This document shows, piece after piece, positions 8,463 through 18,423 of a stretch of DNA of 64,000 nt. The stretch's first letter is position 1. Every line of letters starts with the position of its first letter. The stretch is from JAUVZL01 sp965603515 (GTDB taxonomy: Bacteria > Hydrothermota > Tepidihabitantia > SM23-42): contig CBFDDH010000003.1 of assembly GCA_965603515.1 (NCBI GenBank), forward strand, positions 35,932-99,931, given 5' to 3'. Both the position numbers and the translations under genes were made by a program. Below the pieces are notes generated by a model. The model saw only the letters and a program-made list of their open reading frames with translations, was not told where the DNA came from and searched no databases.

Positions 8463-9278
8463 ATGGTTTTCATTTTACTATTGGTCGCCCTTGCTCCATG
8501 TTTATTCATGATGTGGTACTTTTATCACCGTGATAAATATGAACCTGAACCCAAGAAAAATATCCTCAAGATATTCCTGCTCGGCGCACTCATGGTCATC
8601 CCTGCAGCTATTATCGAAACGATCTTATTATCCGGTCTGAACGCGATTGTTGGTGGCATTGCCAATATTTTTGTCATGTCCTTCATAATTATTGCTCCGA
8701 CTGAAGAACTGCTGAAATTCGTGGCGGTGAAATGGTGGATTTATCGTTCATCTGAATTCGATGAGGTTATGGATGGTATTGTGTACACTGTTGCAGCATC
8801 ACTTGGGTTTGCGACGATAGAGAATATATTATATGTGCTGCAGCACGGTATTGGCACGGGCATTGCCCGGGCATTTTTAGCGATCCCGGGACACGCGTTC
8901 TTTGGTGCTTTAATGGGCTATTATATCGGACGCGCGAAATTCAATAAGGCGAAAGAAAAAAACCTGCTTATTAAAGGTGTTATCCTTGCTATTTTCTTGC
9001 ACGGCCTGTATGATTTTCTCTTGTTCACCCAAACAGTACTCGCCCTGCTTGTCATTGTACTCATAATTGTCCTTGGATTGGTTGTTCGAAAGAACCTGAA
9101 GAAAGCAGAATTACAAAGCAAAAACCGGCTGAAGACCGAAGCGAAAGACAAACCAACAACAGAAGGTGAACCCCTGGCAGAAACAAAATCAGAGACAGCA
9201 AAAAGCCCTCCAACTGACACCGATGCCGCTAAGACACCTTCAGCAGACACTAACAAACCACAGAAACCCATCGCTTGA
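8463..9278 (+). CDS. PrsW-family intramembrane metalloprotease-like protein
   Basis: A 271-residue protein with about seven membrane helices. It has the family motifs in order: PTEELLKF (around residues 80-87, the EExxK site), FATIEN near 121 and PGHAFFGALMGYY near 144, which supply the presumed metal ligands of peptidase family M82. PrsW cuts anti-sigma factors in Bacillus, but many homologues have unknown targets. The last 60 or so residues form a hydrophilic tail rich in Lys, Glu, Thr, Pro and Ala that is not part of the family core. The gene is transcribed divergently from tsaD. Confidence 0.85.
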   Translation: MVFILLLVALAPCLFMMWYFYHRDKYEPEPKKNILKIFLLGALMVIPAAIIETILLSGLNAIVGGIANIFVMSFIIIAPTEELLKFVAVKWWIYRSSEFDEVMDGIVYTVAASLGFATIENILYVLQHGIGTGIARAFLAIPGHAFFGALMGYYIGRAKFNKAKEKNLLIKGVILAIFLHGLYDFLLFTQTVLALLVIVLIIVLGLVVRKNLKKAELQSKNRLKTEAKDKPTTEGEPLAETKSETAKSPPTDTDAAKTPSADTNKPQKPIA

Positions 9279-9354
9279 TAATCACCCAACCCATTATTAA
9301 GCTATTTAGCTATTGCGAAATTGCTTAATCAACTAATTATGTAATCAGCAATTC

Positions 9355-9672
9355 CTAATAGTCTTTTCGTATTCGTTTAGTTGTCCTTTCCACAAGGTCC
9401 TCGCAGCAATGCAAGAATTTACGCACTTCCCTAGGATATTTAATCCAGTACGATGTCTTTTGCTGTTTTTTCTCATAACGAACAAGATTAGCTAATTTCA
9501 ATTTTGCAAGGTGCTGACATGCAGTTGCTTTTGATCGATTTACACAACGAGCAATACCGCCCAGATCCATTGGTCCTTCGTCCAGAAGCATTTTTACAAT
9601 GGCGTACGAAATAGGATATCCGACTATTCTACAAATGAGAGAACCACGATACTTTTTCTCTACAAGTTTCAT
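9355..9672 (-). CDS. ArsR-type winged-helix transcriptional regulator
   Basis: With the start at ATG 9672 the protein has 105 residues. It has a winged-helix layout: YPISYAIVKMLLDEGPMDLGGIARCVNRSKATACQHLAKLKLANLVRYEKK, here described by position as residues 17-66, with the recognition helix around SKATACQHL. No metal-binding cysteine pair typical of ArsR/SmtB sensors is clear beyond single Cys residues. I rejected the longer upstream start because a promoter with its -10 box at 9679-9684 lies inside that extension. Target genes cannot be told; it stands alone between PrsW and a tiny membrane protein gene. Confidence 0.78.
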   Translation of the reverse strand: MKLVEKKYRGSLICRIVGYPISYAIVKMLLDEGPMDLGGIARCVNRSKATACQHLAKLKLANLVRYEKKQQKTSYWIKYPREVRKFLHCCEDLVERTTKRIRKDY

Positions 9673-9678
9673 ATCCAC

Positions 9679-9706
9679 ACCATACACATAAATAAGCAAT
9701 TGTCAA
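9679..9706 (-). promoter_or_regulatory. leaderless promoter of the ArsR-type regulator
   Basis: TTGACA (9701-9706), 16-nt spacer, TATGGT (9679-9684), 6 nt to ATG 9672. Confidence 0.75.
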
Positions 9707-9797
9707 CAAACTGAGCTCACACCATTTCGCTATTAAGTAATTGCGAAATTAACGAATTGCTTAATTAACAAATCAACGATTTTCGCTGTGAAGTGTA

Positions 9798-9825
9798 TTG
9801 ACAAATTGGATATGTTGAATACAAT
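9798..9825 (+). promoter_or_regulatory. leaderless promoter of the tiny membrane protein gene
   Basis: TTGACA (9798-9803), 16-nt spacer, TACAAT (9820-9825), 5 nt to ATG 9831. Confidence 0.8.
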
Positions 9826-9830
9826 AAAAC

Positions 9831-9995
9831 ATGTTTAAGCTTAATAAAGCGTTATTAAGTGCGGTTGTTGCAGGTATATTAGGTATTTTTTTCGCCACTG
9901 TTGGATTTTGGCGAACATTGATGATCGTCTTTCTGATCGTTCTTGGATACCTTATTGGTACCTATTTAGAAACAAGAAAAAAAGACGAAGAGTAA
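9831..9995 (+). CDS. small integral membrane protein, DUF2273-like (54 residues)
   Basis: A 54-residue protein starting MFKLNKALLSAVVAGILGIF, with two hydrophobic segments (about residues 8-24 and 26-46) separated by GFWRTL and ending YLETRKKDEE. Its layout resembles the DUF2273 small membrane protein family, often found with Asp23 envelope-stress proteins; no asp23-like gene is seen next to it. The start is supported by a consensus promoter only 5 nt upstream, and the gene is followed by a strong terminator. Too short for routine gene calling. Confidence 0.75.
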   Translation: MFKLNKALLSAVVAGILGIFFATVGFWRTLMIVFLIVLGYLIGTYLETRKKDEE

Positions 9996-10019
9996 TCGCC
10001 CATAAGGAACCAAAAAAGT

Positions 10020-10052
10020 GCAAAGCGGTCTACATAGTGTAGACCGCTTTGC
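10020..10052 (-). terminator. strong intrinsic terminator of the surface-protein operon
   Basis: A 15-base perfect stem (10020-10034 with 10038-10052, loop TAG). On the minus strand it is followed by ACTTTTTTGG, giving a T-run after the gene ending at 10081; it can also stop the convergent small gene at 9995. Confidence 0.92.
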
Positions 10053-10080
10053 TCATACTTGCAGGACTTCAGCAAGTCCA

Positions 10081-11196
10081 TTAATCAATTACGATTTTCT
10101 GTTTTACTTCCAGTTCGTTCGACTCGAGAATAAGAAAATAAATACCTTTTGACTGTCCATGCACATCGATAATGTTTGACCCATTTTTCACGTTGCCCTG
10201 CCAGAGTAAACCTATGTCACGTCCAAGCACATCATAAAGTCGGAGTGTTGCATAACCGGTTCCTGATACGTCGAATTTCACATTGAAAGTACCGTGCGAT
10301 GGATTTGGTAAAACCTCCATTGTATTAACGTCAAAACCGATATTCTGGTCCTCTTCGACCGCGATCACGTTTTGATATACATCAATCGCATCTGAATTCT
10401 GAGACCAGTAGTATGTTGAATAACCCATAGTATCACCTGGTGCACCAACAGTATCGGGTCGTGCAACTATCTTGTAGGCAAAATAAGTAGTCCAGTGGGT
10501 CCAGGCTAAGAACATATCACTCTCAAACATCCAAAATACTGTTGTATCACCAGTATCGCCCTGGACTGGGATAAAACCTATTTCCATAACTTCCAGGCCA
10601 TCATTTAGAGCATTCGGCGTACCTGCACCTGTACTGTCAGCAACTAACCAATAACCCAATACACTGTAGTCTATCGGGTCTAGTGTATCGGTCTCCATTG
10701 GATTTGGAATCTTTACCCATATTGTATCATCCGCACCTGCACCCTGACCAGTTTGTGAAACGATCGGTTTAGGTATGACTCTTACAGTATCTGATGGTAA
10801 CCATAGTTCCGGTGTAGTAGCATTTATTGTATCACTAAATAACCAGTAGAAACCTGTATGATCAATATTACTACCATAAGTACCCGGGTCATGGATATAT
10901 GCTGTATCAATCGAACCTAGGGTCACTAATGTATCACCCGAAAACCAAGGAGTAACACCACCATTAAAATTACCTATCTGAGCCATCCAATATGTGGTTT
11001 CAGTTGCTGATGCAACAGATGACTCAGTAACATAATGTGTTTGTGCCTTGTAGATATTATAAACAAACCAGTGCTTACCAGTCGTATCACAACCTGCGGG
11101 CCAGTTCTCTAGAAACTGGACTAGACTCTTGGCCTGGGCATGTAGTATTACACTTGGTAGTATAAGTATAATGATGATGAATTTAGCTAATCTCAT
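10081..11196 (-). CDS. secreted protein of unknown function with T9SS-type C-terminal domain
   Basis: 371 residues. A signal peptide (residues 1-22, ending LHAQA) is followed by a Thr/Asp-rich beta-strand region with several repeated IPKPI/DTVRVIP-like segments, and the last 80 residues form a sorting domain: VLPNPSHGTFNVKF, LRLYDVLGRDIG, GIYFLILES and a final KQKIVID. I do not recognise the middle part. The gene is the last of a five-gene operon of surface proteins; an AGGAGA ribosome site is present and the next gene upstream ends 13 nt away. Confidence 0.75.
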   Translation of the reverse strand: MRLAKFIIIILILPSVILHAQAKSLVQFLENWPAGCDTTGKHWFVYNIYKAQTHYVTESSVASATETTYWMAQIGNFNGGVTPWFSGDTLVTLGSIDTAYIHDPGTYGSNIDHTGFYWLFSDTINATTPELWLPSDTVRVIPKPIVSQTGQGAGADDTIWVKIPNPMETDTLDPIDYSVLGYWLVADSTGAGTPNALNDGLEVMEIGFIPVQGDTGDTTVFWMFESDMFLAWTHWTTYFAYKIVARPDTVGAPGDTMGYSTYYWSQNSDAIDVYQNVIAVEEDQNIGFDVNTMEVLPNPSHGTFNVKFDVSGTGYATLRLYDVLGRDIGLLWQGNVKNGSNIIDVHGQSKGIYFLILESNELEVKQKIVID

Positions 11197-11209
11197 GATT
11201 TTCTCCTGT

Positions 11210-13342
11210 TTAATGTACTAACACTATCTTACGATGTGTATTAAGGTCTTCTGTTTTCATGTTAACAAAGTAAACACCTGCTGCAACTTTTCTATTCATA
11301 TCATCCTCGCCATCCCAATATGACGTGTAGAAACCTGAGTCAAGTTTCTCAGAAACCAGAGTTCTTATCAATCTTCCACTTATATCGTAGATTCTAATAT
11401 TAACTAACGCTTCATGAGGAAGTGCATAGCTAAAATTTGCTCTGGTACTAAATGGATTTGGATTGATGTCCATTGAGTAAGCAATAGGACACATATCTAT
11501 TAACTCTCCATCATCTTCCTGATAACTACTGTAAACCGTTTCATAACCTCCTATGATAACAGGGTGAATCGCAACTTCGCCTTCTGCGGTATATTTCCGT
11601 TCGTTAATAATAACAACATTAAGACACATGTCCGTCTGATATATGCTATAGCCAATAACATTATCATTTTCAACTGAGGGCCACGATTTTGTCATGGATC
11701 TTGCATTCTCTCGTGTTTCAGGCATTAGCACAAAGGACAGATCACCGATATCTTGAATATCAATGCCTTTATCAAGCGTGAATTTCACAACATCAAAGTA
11801 ACCTCTACCGTCTTTTGTCGCCTCAGCCATTAGTATCACATCTTCCCCATGTTGCCACGGTGATTTAAAATTGCCGGTATTGAACCAGAGGACACCGATA
11901 TCATCTTTCTTTGCAACACCACTACCCACGATATTCTCAGTAAGTGCATCTTTTGGCTTACTAAGTCGGTATGCAGTAAAAATGATATTATCAAATTCAC
12001 CACTGTTAAAGCGCGCAACAACAAGATGAGATACACCAACATTCCGATAATCAATTGATTTCTTTTTATGTGCATCAGTTCTTATATAACTCGCCGAATT
12101 TTCATGATCGTCACGCATAACACCACTAGCAGTAATAACAATATCTTTGCTCATCCACGTAGGATGTCTATCCGGTTCAGTAAATTTACCTAAACGTACT
12201 GCTACACGTTCAGATGATGCTTTGCTCTTGCTGAGGATCAAGCTGCCCGACCTATTAGTGTATTCTGTTGGGTTCCATGTCGTGTCAGTTGTCATGACAA
12301 ATTCGTAAGCACGGCCTGGATTTATTGAGAAATCAGTTCCAAGCCAACCGATCGGGAAAATATATGTATAATTCTCGTATAATTGATCATCCCGAAGATT
12401 ATTTATCTCTGCAACTGGATCTCCGCTCGGACTATATTCCGTCGTTATATCACTCGCATTATTGTATACAGCATTATACGGAATGGATACCCAATTACGA
12501 TCGCTCGTTGCGCCAGTATTCTCATTAAGGATCACCAGACCATTTGGATTATTCGAACCAACAAGCATCAAAACAGTATCGCGGTCAGTAACCATTTCAT
12601 ATGCTTTGCCTTTAATAATAGAGAAATTTGTGCCGAGCCAACCAATTGGGAAAATATATGTATAATTCTCATATAATTGATCATCCCGCAGGTTGTTTAT
12701 TTCCTCAAGGGGATCACCAGATGGACTGAGATCGGCTGTTAATTCCGATACTGTTGAATAATTGCTATGCCAGGGAAGGCCTGTCCAGTTACGGTCACTC
12801 GTTGCACCCGTGTTTTCGTTGAAGAATTTCGCTAATTTGTACCCCATATTAGATTTCAAACTGCGGTTTCGTGCTATATCGACTGCCTTTACAAGATAGT
12901 AGTAACTGTCACCAGAACTCAGGGCTCCTGCATCAGTGAATACAGTATCAGGTTGGATCGTTGCACCGACTGAATCTGAAGAACCTGGAATAAAAGAAGG
13001 TGAAGTACTTCGGTATACAACATAGTAATGAACCGTCTCAGGATTACCAAGAGTATCCGTGGTGATCATATTCCAGGTAAGTTCTACATCGCTGCCTGAT
13101 TTCTCAGCTGGGTTAATATATGGAGCGATTGGTGGAAATGCCTCAGGTGGATGCCAAAAACCGATCACACCCTGGTAATCAGTATCCGTAACACTACCGA
13201 TCGCAGTTTGGCTTATTGTCCCCTGCAAAATATAATTTGTGGATGTCATCTTTCTTCCACCTGAAGAAAGAACATCCTTCTTTAAAACATAATTCTGTGC
13301 AAATAGAAATAACGGTATCAATAATAAGATGACTTTTTTCAT
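11210..13342 (-). CDS. secreted protein with fibronectin type III-like domain, internal duplication and T9SS-type C-terminal domain
   Basis: 710 residues with a signal peptide (residues 1-15). Residues about 90-170 look like a fibronectin type III domain (VELTWNMI, HYYVVYRS, YYYLVKAVD). Two tandem copies of a roughly 95-residue unit follow, both starting NENTGATSDRNW and containing EINNLRDDQLYENYTYIFP; they are nearly identical at DNA level too (12340-12420 and 12645-12720), so the duplication is recent or conversion keeps it uniform. The C-terminus has DINPNPFSTRANF, IYDISGRLIRTL and AAGVYFVNM. It is probably displayed at the cell surface. AGGAGGTG precedes the start. Confidence 0.8.
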   Translation of the reverse strand: MKKVILLLIPLFLFAQNYVLKKDVLSSGGRKMTSTNYILQGTISQTAIGSVTDTDYQGVIGFWHPPEAFPPIAPYINPAEKSGSDVELTWNMITTDTLGNPETVHYYVVYRSTSPSFIPGSSDSVGATIQPDTVFTDAGALSSGDSYYYLVKAVDIARNRSLKSNMGYKLAKFFNENTGATSDRNWTGLPWHSNYSTVSELTADLSPSGDPLEEINNLRDDQLYENYTYIFPIGWLGTNFSIIKGKAYEMVTDRDTVLMLVGSNNPNGLVILNENTGATSDRNWVSIPYNAVYNNASDITTEYSPSGDPVAEINNLRDDQLYENYTYIFPIGWLGTDFSINPGRAYEFVMTTDTTWNPTEYTNRSGSLILSKSKASSERVAVRLGKFTEPDRHPTWMSKDIVITASGVMRDDHENSASYIRTDAHKKKSIDYRNVGVSHLVVARFNSGEFDNIIFTAYRLSKPKDALTENIVGSGVAKKDDIGVLWFNTGNFKSPWQHGEDVILMAEATKDGRGYFDVVKFTLDKGIDIQDIGDLSFVLMPETRENARSMTKSWPSVENDNVIGYSIYQTDMCLNVVIINERKYTAEGEVAIHPVIIGGYETVYSSYQEDDGELIDMCPIAYSMDINPNPFSTRANFSYALPHEALVNIRIYDISGRLIRTLVSEKLDSGFYTSYWDGEDDMNRKVAAGVYFVNMKTEDLNTHRKIVLVH

Positions 13343-13454
13343 CTCACCTCCTACCTTGCAATCCTATCAGATATTTCTCGTATGTCAAGCATAATCCTAT
13401 CTTTCATTTTCTGTTCTTTTACTAATTCATTATACATGCTATCTCTTAACAAAG

Positions 13455-16400
13455 CTATTGATCTAAAAATCTGGTCTTTTCTTCCAGAATTTCAAGTCTT
13501 TTCTTTAATTCAGCATTTTCTTCCTGCACTTCTTCGATGAGCATGGTCAGTTCCTGGATCGCTGCAAGCGAAACACCAGCCATATCAGTTGCAGAAATAT
13601 GCTTTTTGTCAAAATCAGCCTGTCCGCTTCCGCAATAGAATTCGTCATAGAATCTTTCGACATCGGGAAGAATATGCTGTTCTTTGCTGTCCGTTGTTTT
13701 ATAGATGAAAACCGGTATCGACTTTATCTTTTTAAGGAGATTTGTCTTATTGACAGCCTGTAAACTAAATCTATTCCGGTCGAATGAACCATCAGACCAA
13801 ACTCCAGTGGCTGAAAGATATGCAGTATTACCATTTGTAGTGTTCGTCCCGACAACGATCGGCCAGTTGCCTGGTGCGATATCATGATGGTCAGCATTGA
13901 TCCAAAAACATCCCGAATTACTGCCGTCATAAAAGATAACAAAATGATCGTCATTAACATAGACATAATTACCAAAAGCCATGGAATAATCTGCATTTGT
14001 TGTTATTGAATCCCGGTAACCACAAGGAATGGCCGAACAATAACCGGCATTATAATTCACATAACCATTACCAATGTAACTATGATAGTCTGTACCGGTC
14101 GAGTTACCGTAACCACCGCCGATAAAGGCTCGATGCCCATTCGTAGTATTATTATAACCGCCGCAAATGACAGAATATTCCTCATTGATCGTGTTTGCAT
14201 TACCACCAGCAATAACACCATATTCAGCACTACTAGTATTTGATTTACCACCTCCGACAAAAGCATATTTGGCAGTTGCAGAGTTATTCCGTCCACCAAC
14301 CACAACCACAGCAGTATCTATGTTCTCATCACCAGCGAGATTGTCATAACCTCCTAGAATACTCCCATATCTTCCCATTACCGTATCTGCCCGACCTCCA
14401 CCTATACTGATATAGTTGGCAATGTTCGGACCCGCAGAATTTTCCTGACCACCGCCCACAAAGGAATAGATATTTGCGTTATTATCACGACCGCCAACAA
14501 TCGTTCCATATGAACCATGAGTAACATTGCTAAAACCACCACCTACTGTACTGTAGTTCCACATGGCTTTGTTTCCGTATCCACCACCTATTGTAATATG
14601 TTGTGTTGAGGGATTAGTAGTACCTGTGGTGCATACCACCCCAAGATTAATATGCGTATATGCGCTATCTCCATAAAATACATTATTAGCATCACCGCGG
14701 GCTATACCAACAAGATTTGATGTAAAAAGTACGCTATCTGGGGTACCTCGCGTCCAATCATTATCTTCTGGTACAGCACCACTTATTGTAAGATCACCAT
14801 CAATATTTACATCACCGACAAAATACCCTGCCCAGTTATTAGTGGATGCGTTTGTTGCCGAAGCATAAATACCATAGTTATTTGTACTTATTCCATCACA
14901 AGCTGCATAAACTGCGTAACTGGTTCCACCATTATCATTGTTATAACCATACACAGCAACACCATCTGAGCCTGCGTTGGGTTTTATCCCGAGTACCCCA
15001 ATATTTGTTGGATTATAAGGCATTCCTGTAGCTGAAAGCACACCGAGTTGCCCTTCGGCATATATGGAAGCACCACTCTGATCAGCCCCCCTGACTGCAG
15101 CATAGCCACCAGTATAACTAACAACATTTAGTTTGTGGTTACTTGGCGTTTGGGTGCCGACTCCTACATTACCAGCATTGCCACAAATATAAAGATTACC
15201 ACTACTGCCTGCACCCCTACTTAAATATAAATTATCCGACCCGGATCCATTAGTAAGCTGCCAGTCATAACTACCGCCCGTGACAAATGATATGGTCGAT
15301 GCATATAAACTGTCAGGACGGGATAAATGAATACTGGTCTGACCTGTTGAATCAGCAACAGTCAAATCACCAAGAGGTGTAGGTGTGCCGATCCCAACAT
15401 TGCCGGAAATATTGGAATACATGTCATTGCCGGAAATAGTCCAATCACTATCTTCTACATCTGTCCAAGCTAATTGTCCTGAGCCATCTGTTTTCATTAC
15501 CTGATTTGCTGAACCATCGTCAACCGGAAATTCATATCCATTCATCTCATCACCAAACCATATATGTGGCATGTCGACCATAAAGGTTGAATCCTCCGTA
15601 CATTTTGCCCTGATGCCAAACAGATAAGAATAATTCGCTGTGGAAAAAATTGTATCTGCATAGCCACCGAGTATCGCTGAATATTGACCCTCAACATAAT
15701 TCAGATCGCCGCCGCCAATTGTCGCATAGGTGGCGTTGGTCCTGTTCCGGAATCCACCAAGTATAGCAGCATACTCTCCGGCCGCGTAGATGTCTCTACC
15801 CCCGCCCACTGTAGTATATGGTCCCGCGGCAGTATTACCATCACCACCAAGAAGGCTCGCATAGTAGCCGAGTACTGAATTGTCCCCTCCACCGCCAATG
15901 GTTGCATGGAAGTTACTCACGCTATTCCCTTGTCCTCCGCCAATAAAACTGAATTTGTTGGTTACGGAATTATCCCAGCCGCCAACGACCACCGCAGAAG
16001 TGTCATTAGAAAAATCACCAGCAACATTACTATAACCACCGCCAATAAATGAACGATAACCATTTGTGTTGTTTTCCAGTCCACCGACAATTGCTGATGC
16101 TTGTCCCAGAGCCAAATTCGACTGCCCACTGCCAATAAAACATTGTTGCCCTCGGGCTTTATTCTGCACACCATTTACTATTGTGCCATATGCAGAATCT
16201 GCTTTACATCCCCAACCACTGAGGATGGCAACATCTCCAGACCCAGCGCCACTGTTGCCGGTTGTACAGCTCACACCAAAATTGACTTGCCTGTGCACAT
16301 TACCCAGAAGCTCATTAGATGCATTCCCTCTGGCTATACCAAGAAAGTCAACAGTGAATAGAACACTATCCGGGGTTCCACGTTCCCAGTCATAGTCAGA

Positions 16401-16847
16401 ATTTACATTCCTTGCATATTCAGCAGTATCAGAATAGGTTGCCATATATGCATAACCAGCTGATGTCATCCGTGTACGCGGTGCAAGAGTTACCGGACCT
16501 TCAAGAGTAAGTTCTAACCAGCGATCAGTACCATCAATAAAAACACTGTCTGGTATTGTATTATTAGTCCCAAGGATAACACTAAAAACACCTCGCACAA
16601 TTGGTATATTTGTTTGTGTTTCAGTCCACCATAAATTGCCCCCGCTTACGTTATCATAGATGTTGAACGTCATATTCAGAGTATCATCTATCGGAATACC
16701 CAAGGTATCAGTTAGATAACCCTGATAACTCATAAGTTTTGGAACAAAACGTTCCCGGTCTTTTGTTCTGTATGAACCTATACTAACCTGACTGTAACCA
16801 ATAGCCATAACCATAAGAAACATGCATAGCATTGCTTTACGCAACAT
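13455..16847 (-). CDS. giant surface/fibre-like protein: YadA-like beta-roll repeats with C-terminal S74 endosialidase-type chaperone
   Basis: 1130 residues. After a signal peptide comes a domain beginning PKLMSYQGYLTDTLG (residues 37-150) shared with the 1523-residue paralogue. Two long arrays of 14-residue-like turns follow (GGGxxNxAxxxYSxxxGG), similar to the trimeric beta-roll heads of YadA-type adhesins, split by a region with GNVGIGTPTP strips. The last 130 residues (SDGSFDRNRF, LLKKIKSIPVFIY, HILPDVERFYDEF, MAGVSLAAIQEL and a final coiled coil) match the peptidase S74 intramolecular chaperone that trimerises phage tail spikes and then cuts itself off. It likely forms a trimeric fibre. 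No T9SS domain is present. Confidence 0.82.
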   Translation of the reverse strand: MLRKAMLCMFLMVMAIGYSQVSIGSYRTKDRERFVPKLMSYQGYLTDTLGIPIDDTLNMTFNIYDNVSGGNLWWTETQTNIPIVRGVFSVILGTNNTIPDSVFIDGTDRWLELTLEGPVTLAPRTRMTSAGYAYMATYSDTAEYARNVNSDYDWERGTPDSVLFTVDFLGIARGNASNELLGNVHRQVNFGVSCTTGNSGAGSGDVAILSGWGCKADSAYGTIVNGVQNKARGQQCFIGSGQSNLALGQASAIVGGLENNTNGYRSFIGGGYSNVAGDFSNDTSAVVVGGWDNSVTNKFSFIGGGQGNSVSNFHATIGGGGDNSVLGYYASLLGGDGNTAAGPYTTVGGGRDIYAAGEYAAILGGFRNRTNATYATIGGGDLNYVEGQYSAILGGYADTIFSTANYSYLFGIRAKCTEDSTFMVDMPHIWFGDEMNGYEFPVDDGSANQVMKTDGSGQLAWTDVEDSDWTISGNDMYSNISGNVGIGTPTPLGDLTVADSTGQTSIHLSRPDSLYASTISFVTGGSYDWQLTNGSGSDNLYLSRGAGSSGNLYICGNAGNVGVGTQTPSNHKLNVVSYTGGYAAVRGADQSGASIYAEGQLGVLSATGMPYNPTNIGVLGIKPNAGSDGVAVYGYNNDNGGTSYAVYAACDGISTNNYGIYASATNASTNNWAGYFVGDVNIDGDLTISGAVPEDNDWTRGTPDSVLFTSNLVGIARGDANNVFYGDSAYTHINLGVVCTTGTTNPSTQHITIGGGYGNKAMWNYSTVGGGFSNVTHGSYGTIVGGRDNNANIYSFVGGGQENSAGPNIANYISIGGGRADTVMGRYGSILGGYDNLAGDENIDTAVVVVGGRNNSATAKYAFVGGGKSNTSSAEYGVIAGGNANTINEEYSVICGGYNNTTNGHRAFIGGGYGNSTGTDYHSYIGNGYVNYNAGYCSAIPCGYRDSITTNADYSMAFGNYVYVNDDHFVIFYDGSNSGCFWINADHHDIAPGNWPIVVGTNTTNGNTAYLSATGVWSDGSFDRNRFSLQAVNKTNLLKKIKSIPVFIYKTTDSKEQHILPDVERFYDEFYCGSGQADFDKKHISATDMAGVSLAAIQELTMLIEEVQEENAELKKRLEILEEKTRFLDQ

Positions 16848-16860
16848 AAAAAGCCTCCTT

Positions 16861-18411
16861 TTATTTTATTAGCATCACCTTTTTACACTTCTGTACATGA
16901 TCCGTGCTCAATACACAGAAGTAAAGACCATCTTGAACTAACTTGCCTCTATTGTCATATCCATCCCAAATAAGATGTCTATTACTTGTTGTATTTTTAA
17001 ATGTTCTTACCTCTCTGCCAGTAATATCAAAGATGGTTACTGAAACCTTATCTATATCTATAGGTATTGTCAATATAATTTTTACTGGCAAGCGTCCAGG
17101 ATTTTGTTGAAGCTTCATGTCAAATGGCCATTCAATATGTTTTTCTTCAATATTTGAATATTCTGTTATTAATGATACATCATAGCTAAAATCAAGATTA
17201 TAGGTATTCGTTTCCCAGGTCGCATTTATCGGGACAAGGACAATAGTACTGTAATCCCAACACGGAACGGAAACACGTCCAGTATCTTGCACCGTATCAA
17301 GGGGTATCTTGTATTCATAATAGAAACTATCATATATATTAAACCCCAGGACATAAGCCTCCCAGGAATAGCCGCTTTCTCCGGTAAAGAAAACATCGAG
17401 CCTATTATCAGCGAAATTTGTAAATTCAATAAAATTGCACCCACCTGGTCCATCGAGTGGTTCAGAACCTTGGTCACCTGTTGCTGGATATGTTGAATGA
17501 CTCCGGAGAATATTTGCCGAAGGATATGAACCTCCTTCTTCAAAATGATCCTCAATATCTCGAGCTCCACAAAAGTATCGCCATATCGCATAATGGCTGA
17601 CCGCTTTTTCTAAATCCGAATTAAAATAATTTTCCAGCTGCCAATTCATGTCGGCTATTGAATGATTACCAGAATGACTGCCGCACCGCTCCCAGATACG
17701 TAATAGAGCAGACATGCCATAGTATTCATGAAGGAAATGAGCCCATAAACCAGCTGCATATTCATAAGCTCCCTGGTCTTCCCTGATCGCGCAGTATGGA
17801 TCCAGAAGTGGGCTTGGATCACTGCCCCACAACCATCCCGGTAGATTATTTACATGTTCATATATAATATCTTCCATACAAACCGATGTATTTTCATACC
17901 ACCACATTGCTTCCCATGCACTATACCGCTTTTGTGCACCATGGTGAAACTCATGAGCAGTCAGTGCCATGAGACTATTAAAATTTGTTTCTTCACTCGT
18001 TATCTCAGTATAAGCGGTATAGCCATCAGTGAATGGATTTGTATACGGATCATCAGGCCAGGTCAAACCAGGGTATCCGATATTTGCATAACACTCTATA
18101 TAGAAATCATACAGTGAATCACCGCCCTCATTTCCATCCGGTGCTGGCATGTACCAACCGAGTCTTTCCGTCCTCACCCAACTCGTTTCTGCATATACGG
18201 CTACAGATTCCGCATAGTCAAATGTGGTAGAATCTTCACCCTCAAGAGTGTAATGGACAACGATATGAGGTTTTGTTATGAGTGATTCTGGGCCGGAAAG
18301 CGAAGGACGAGCACGGTCACCGGCTTGATCAGGATATATTATAGAACCCAAATCATTAGCTAATACAAGACTATCAGTCATTATAAATAATATCAATAAA
18401 AGCTTTGACAT
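16861..18411 (-). CDS. secreted zinc metalloprotease-like protein with T9SS-type C-terminal domain
   Basis: 516 residues with a signal peptide. The zincin site HEFHH (in LTAHEFHHGAQ, around residue 153) fits HExxH, and WWYENTSVCMEDIIYE some 20 residues later offers a third Glu ligand, as in gluzincins of the MXAN_6640 type. The last 75 residues are a sorting domain with VSVTIFDITGREVRTF, LIWDGYDNRGK and QDGLYFCVL. The gene lies between two giant beta-roll protein genes with 9-13 nt gaps, so it may process or release them. Start: ATG 18411, with GAAGGGGG just upstream; the GTG one codon earlier is an alternative. Confidence 0.8.
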   Translation of the reverse strand: MSKLLLILFIMTDSLVLANDLGSIIYPDQAGDRARPSLSGPESLITKPHIVVHYTLEGEDSTTFDYAESVAVYAETSWVRTERLGWYMPAPDGNEGGDSLYDFYIECYANIGYPGLTWPDDPYTNPFTDGYTAYTEITSEETNFNSLMALTAHEFHHGAQKRYSAWEAMWWYENTSVCMEDIIYEHVNNLPGWLWGSDPSPLLDPYCAIREDQGAYEYAAGLWAHFLHEYYGMSALLRIWERCGSHSGNHSIADMNWQLENYFNSDLEKAVSHYAIWRYFCGARDIEDHFEEGGSYPSANILRSHSTYPATGDQGSEPLDGPGGCNFIEFTNFADNRLDVFFTGESGYSWEAYVLGFNIYDSFYYEYKIPLDTVQDTGRVSVPCWDYSTIVLVPINATWETNTYNLDFSYDVSLITEYSNIEEKHIEWPFDMKLQQNPGRLPVKIILTIPIDIDKVSVTIFDITGREVRTFKNTTSNRHLIWDGYDNRGKLVQDGLYFCVLSTDHVQKCKKVMLIK

Positions 18412-18423
18412 CACAACCCCCTT

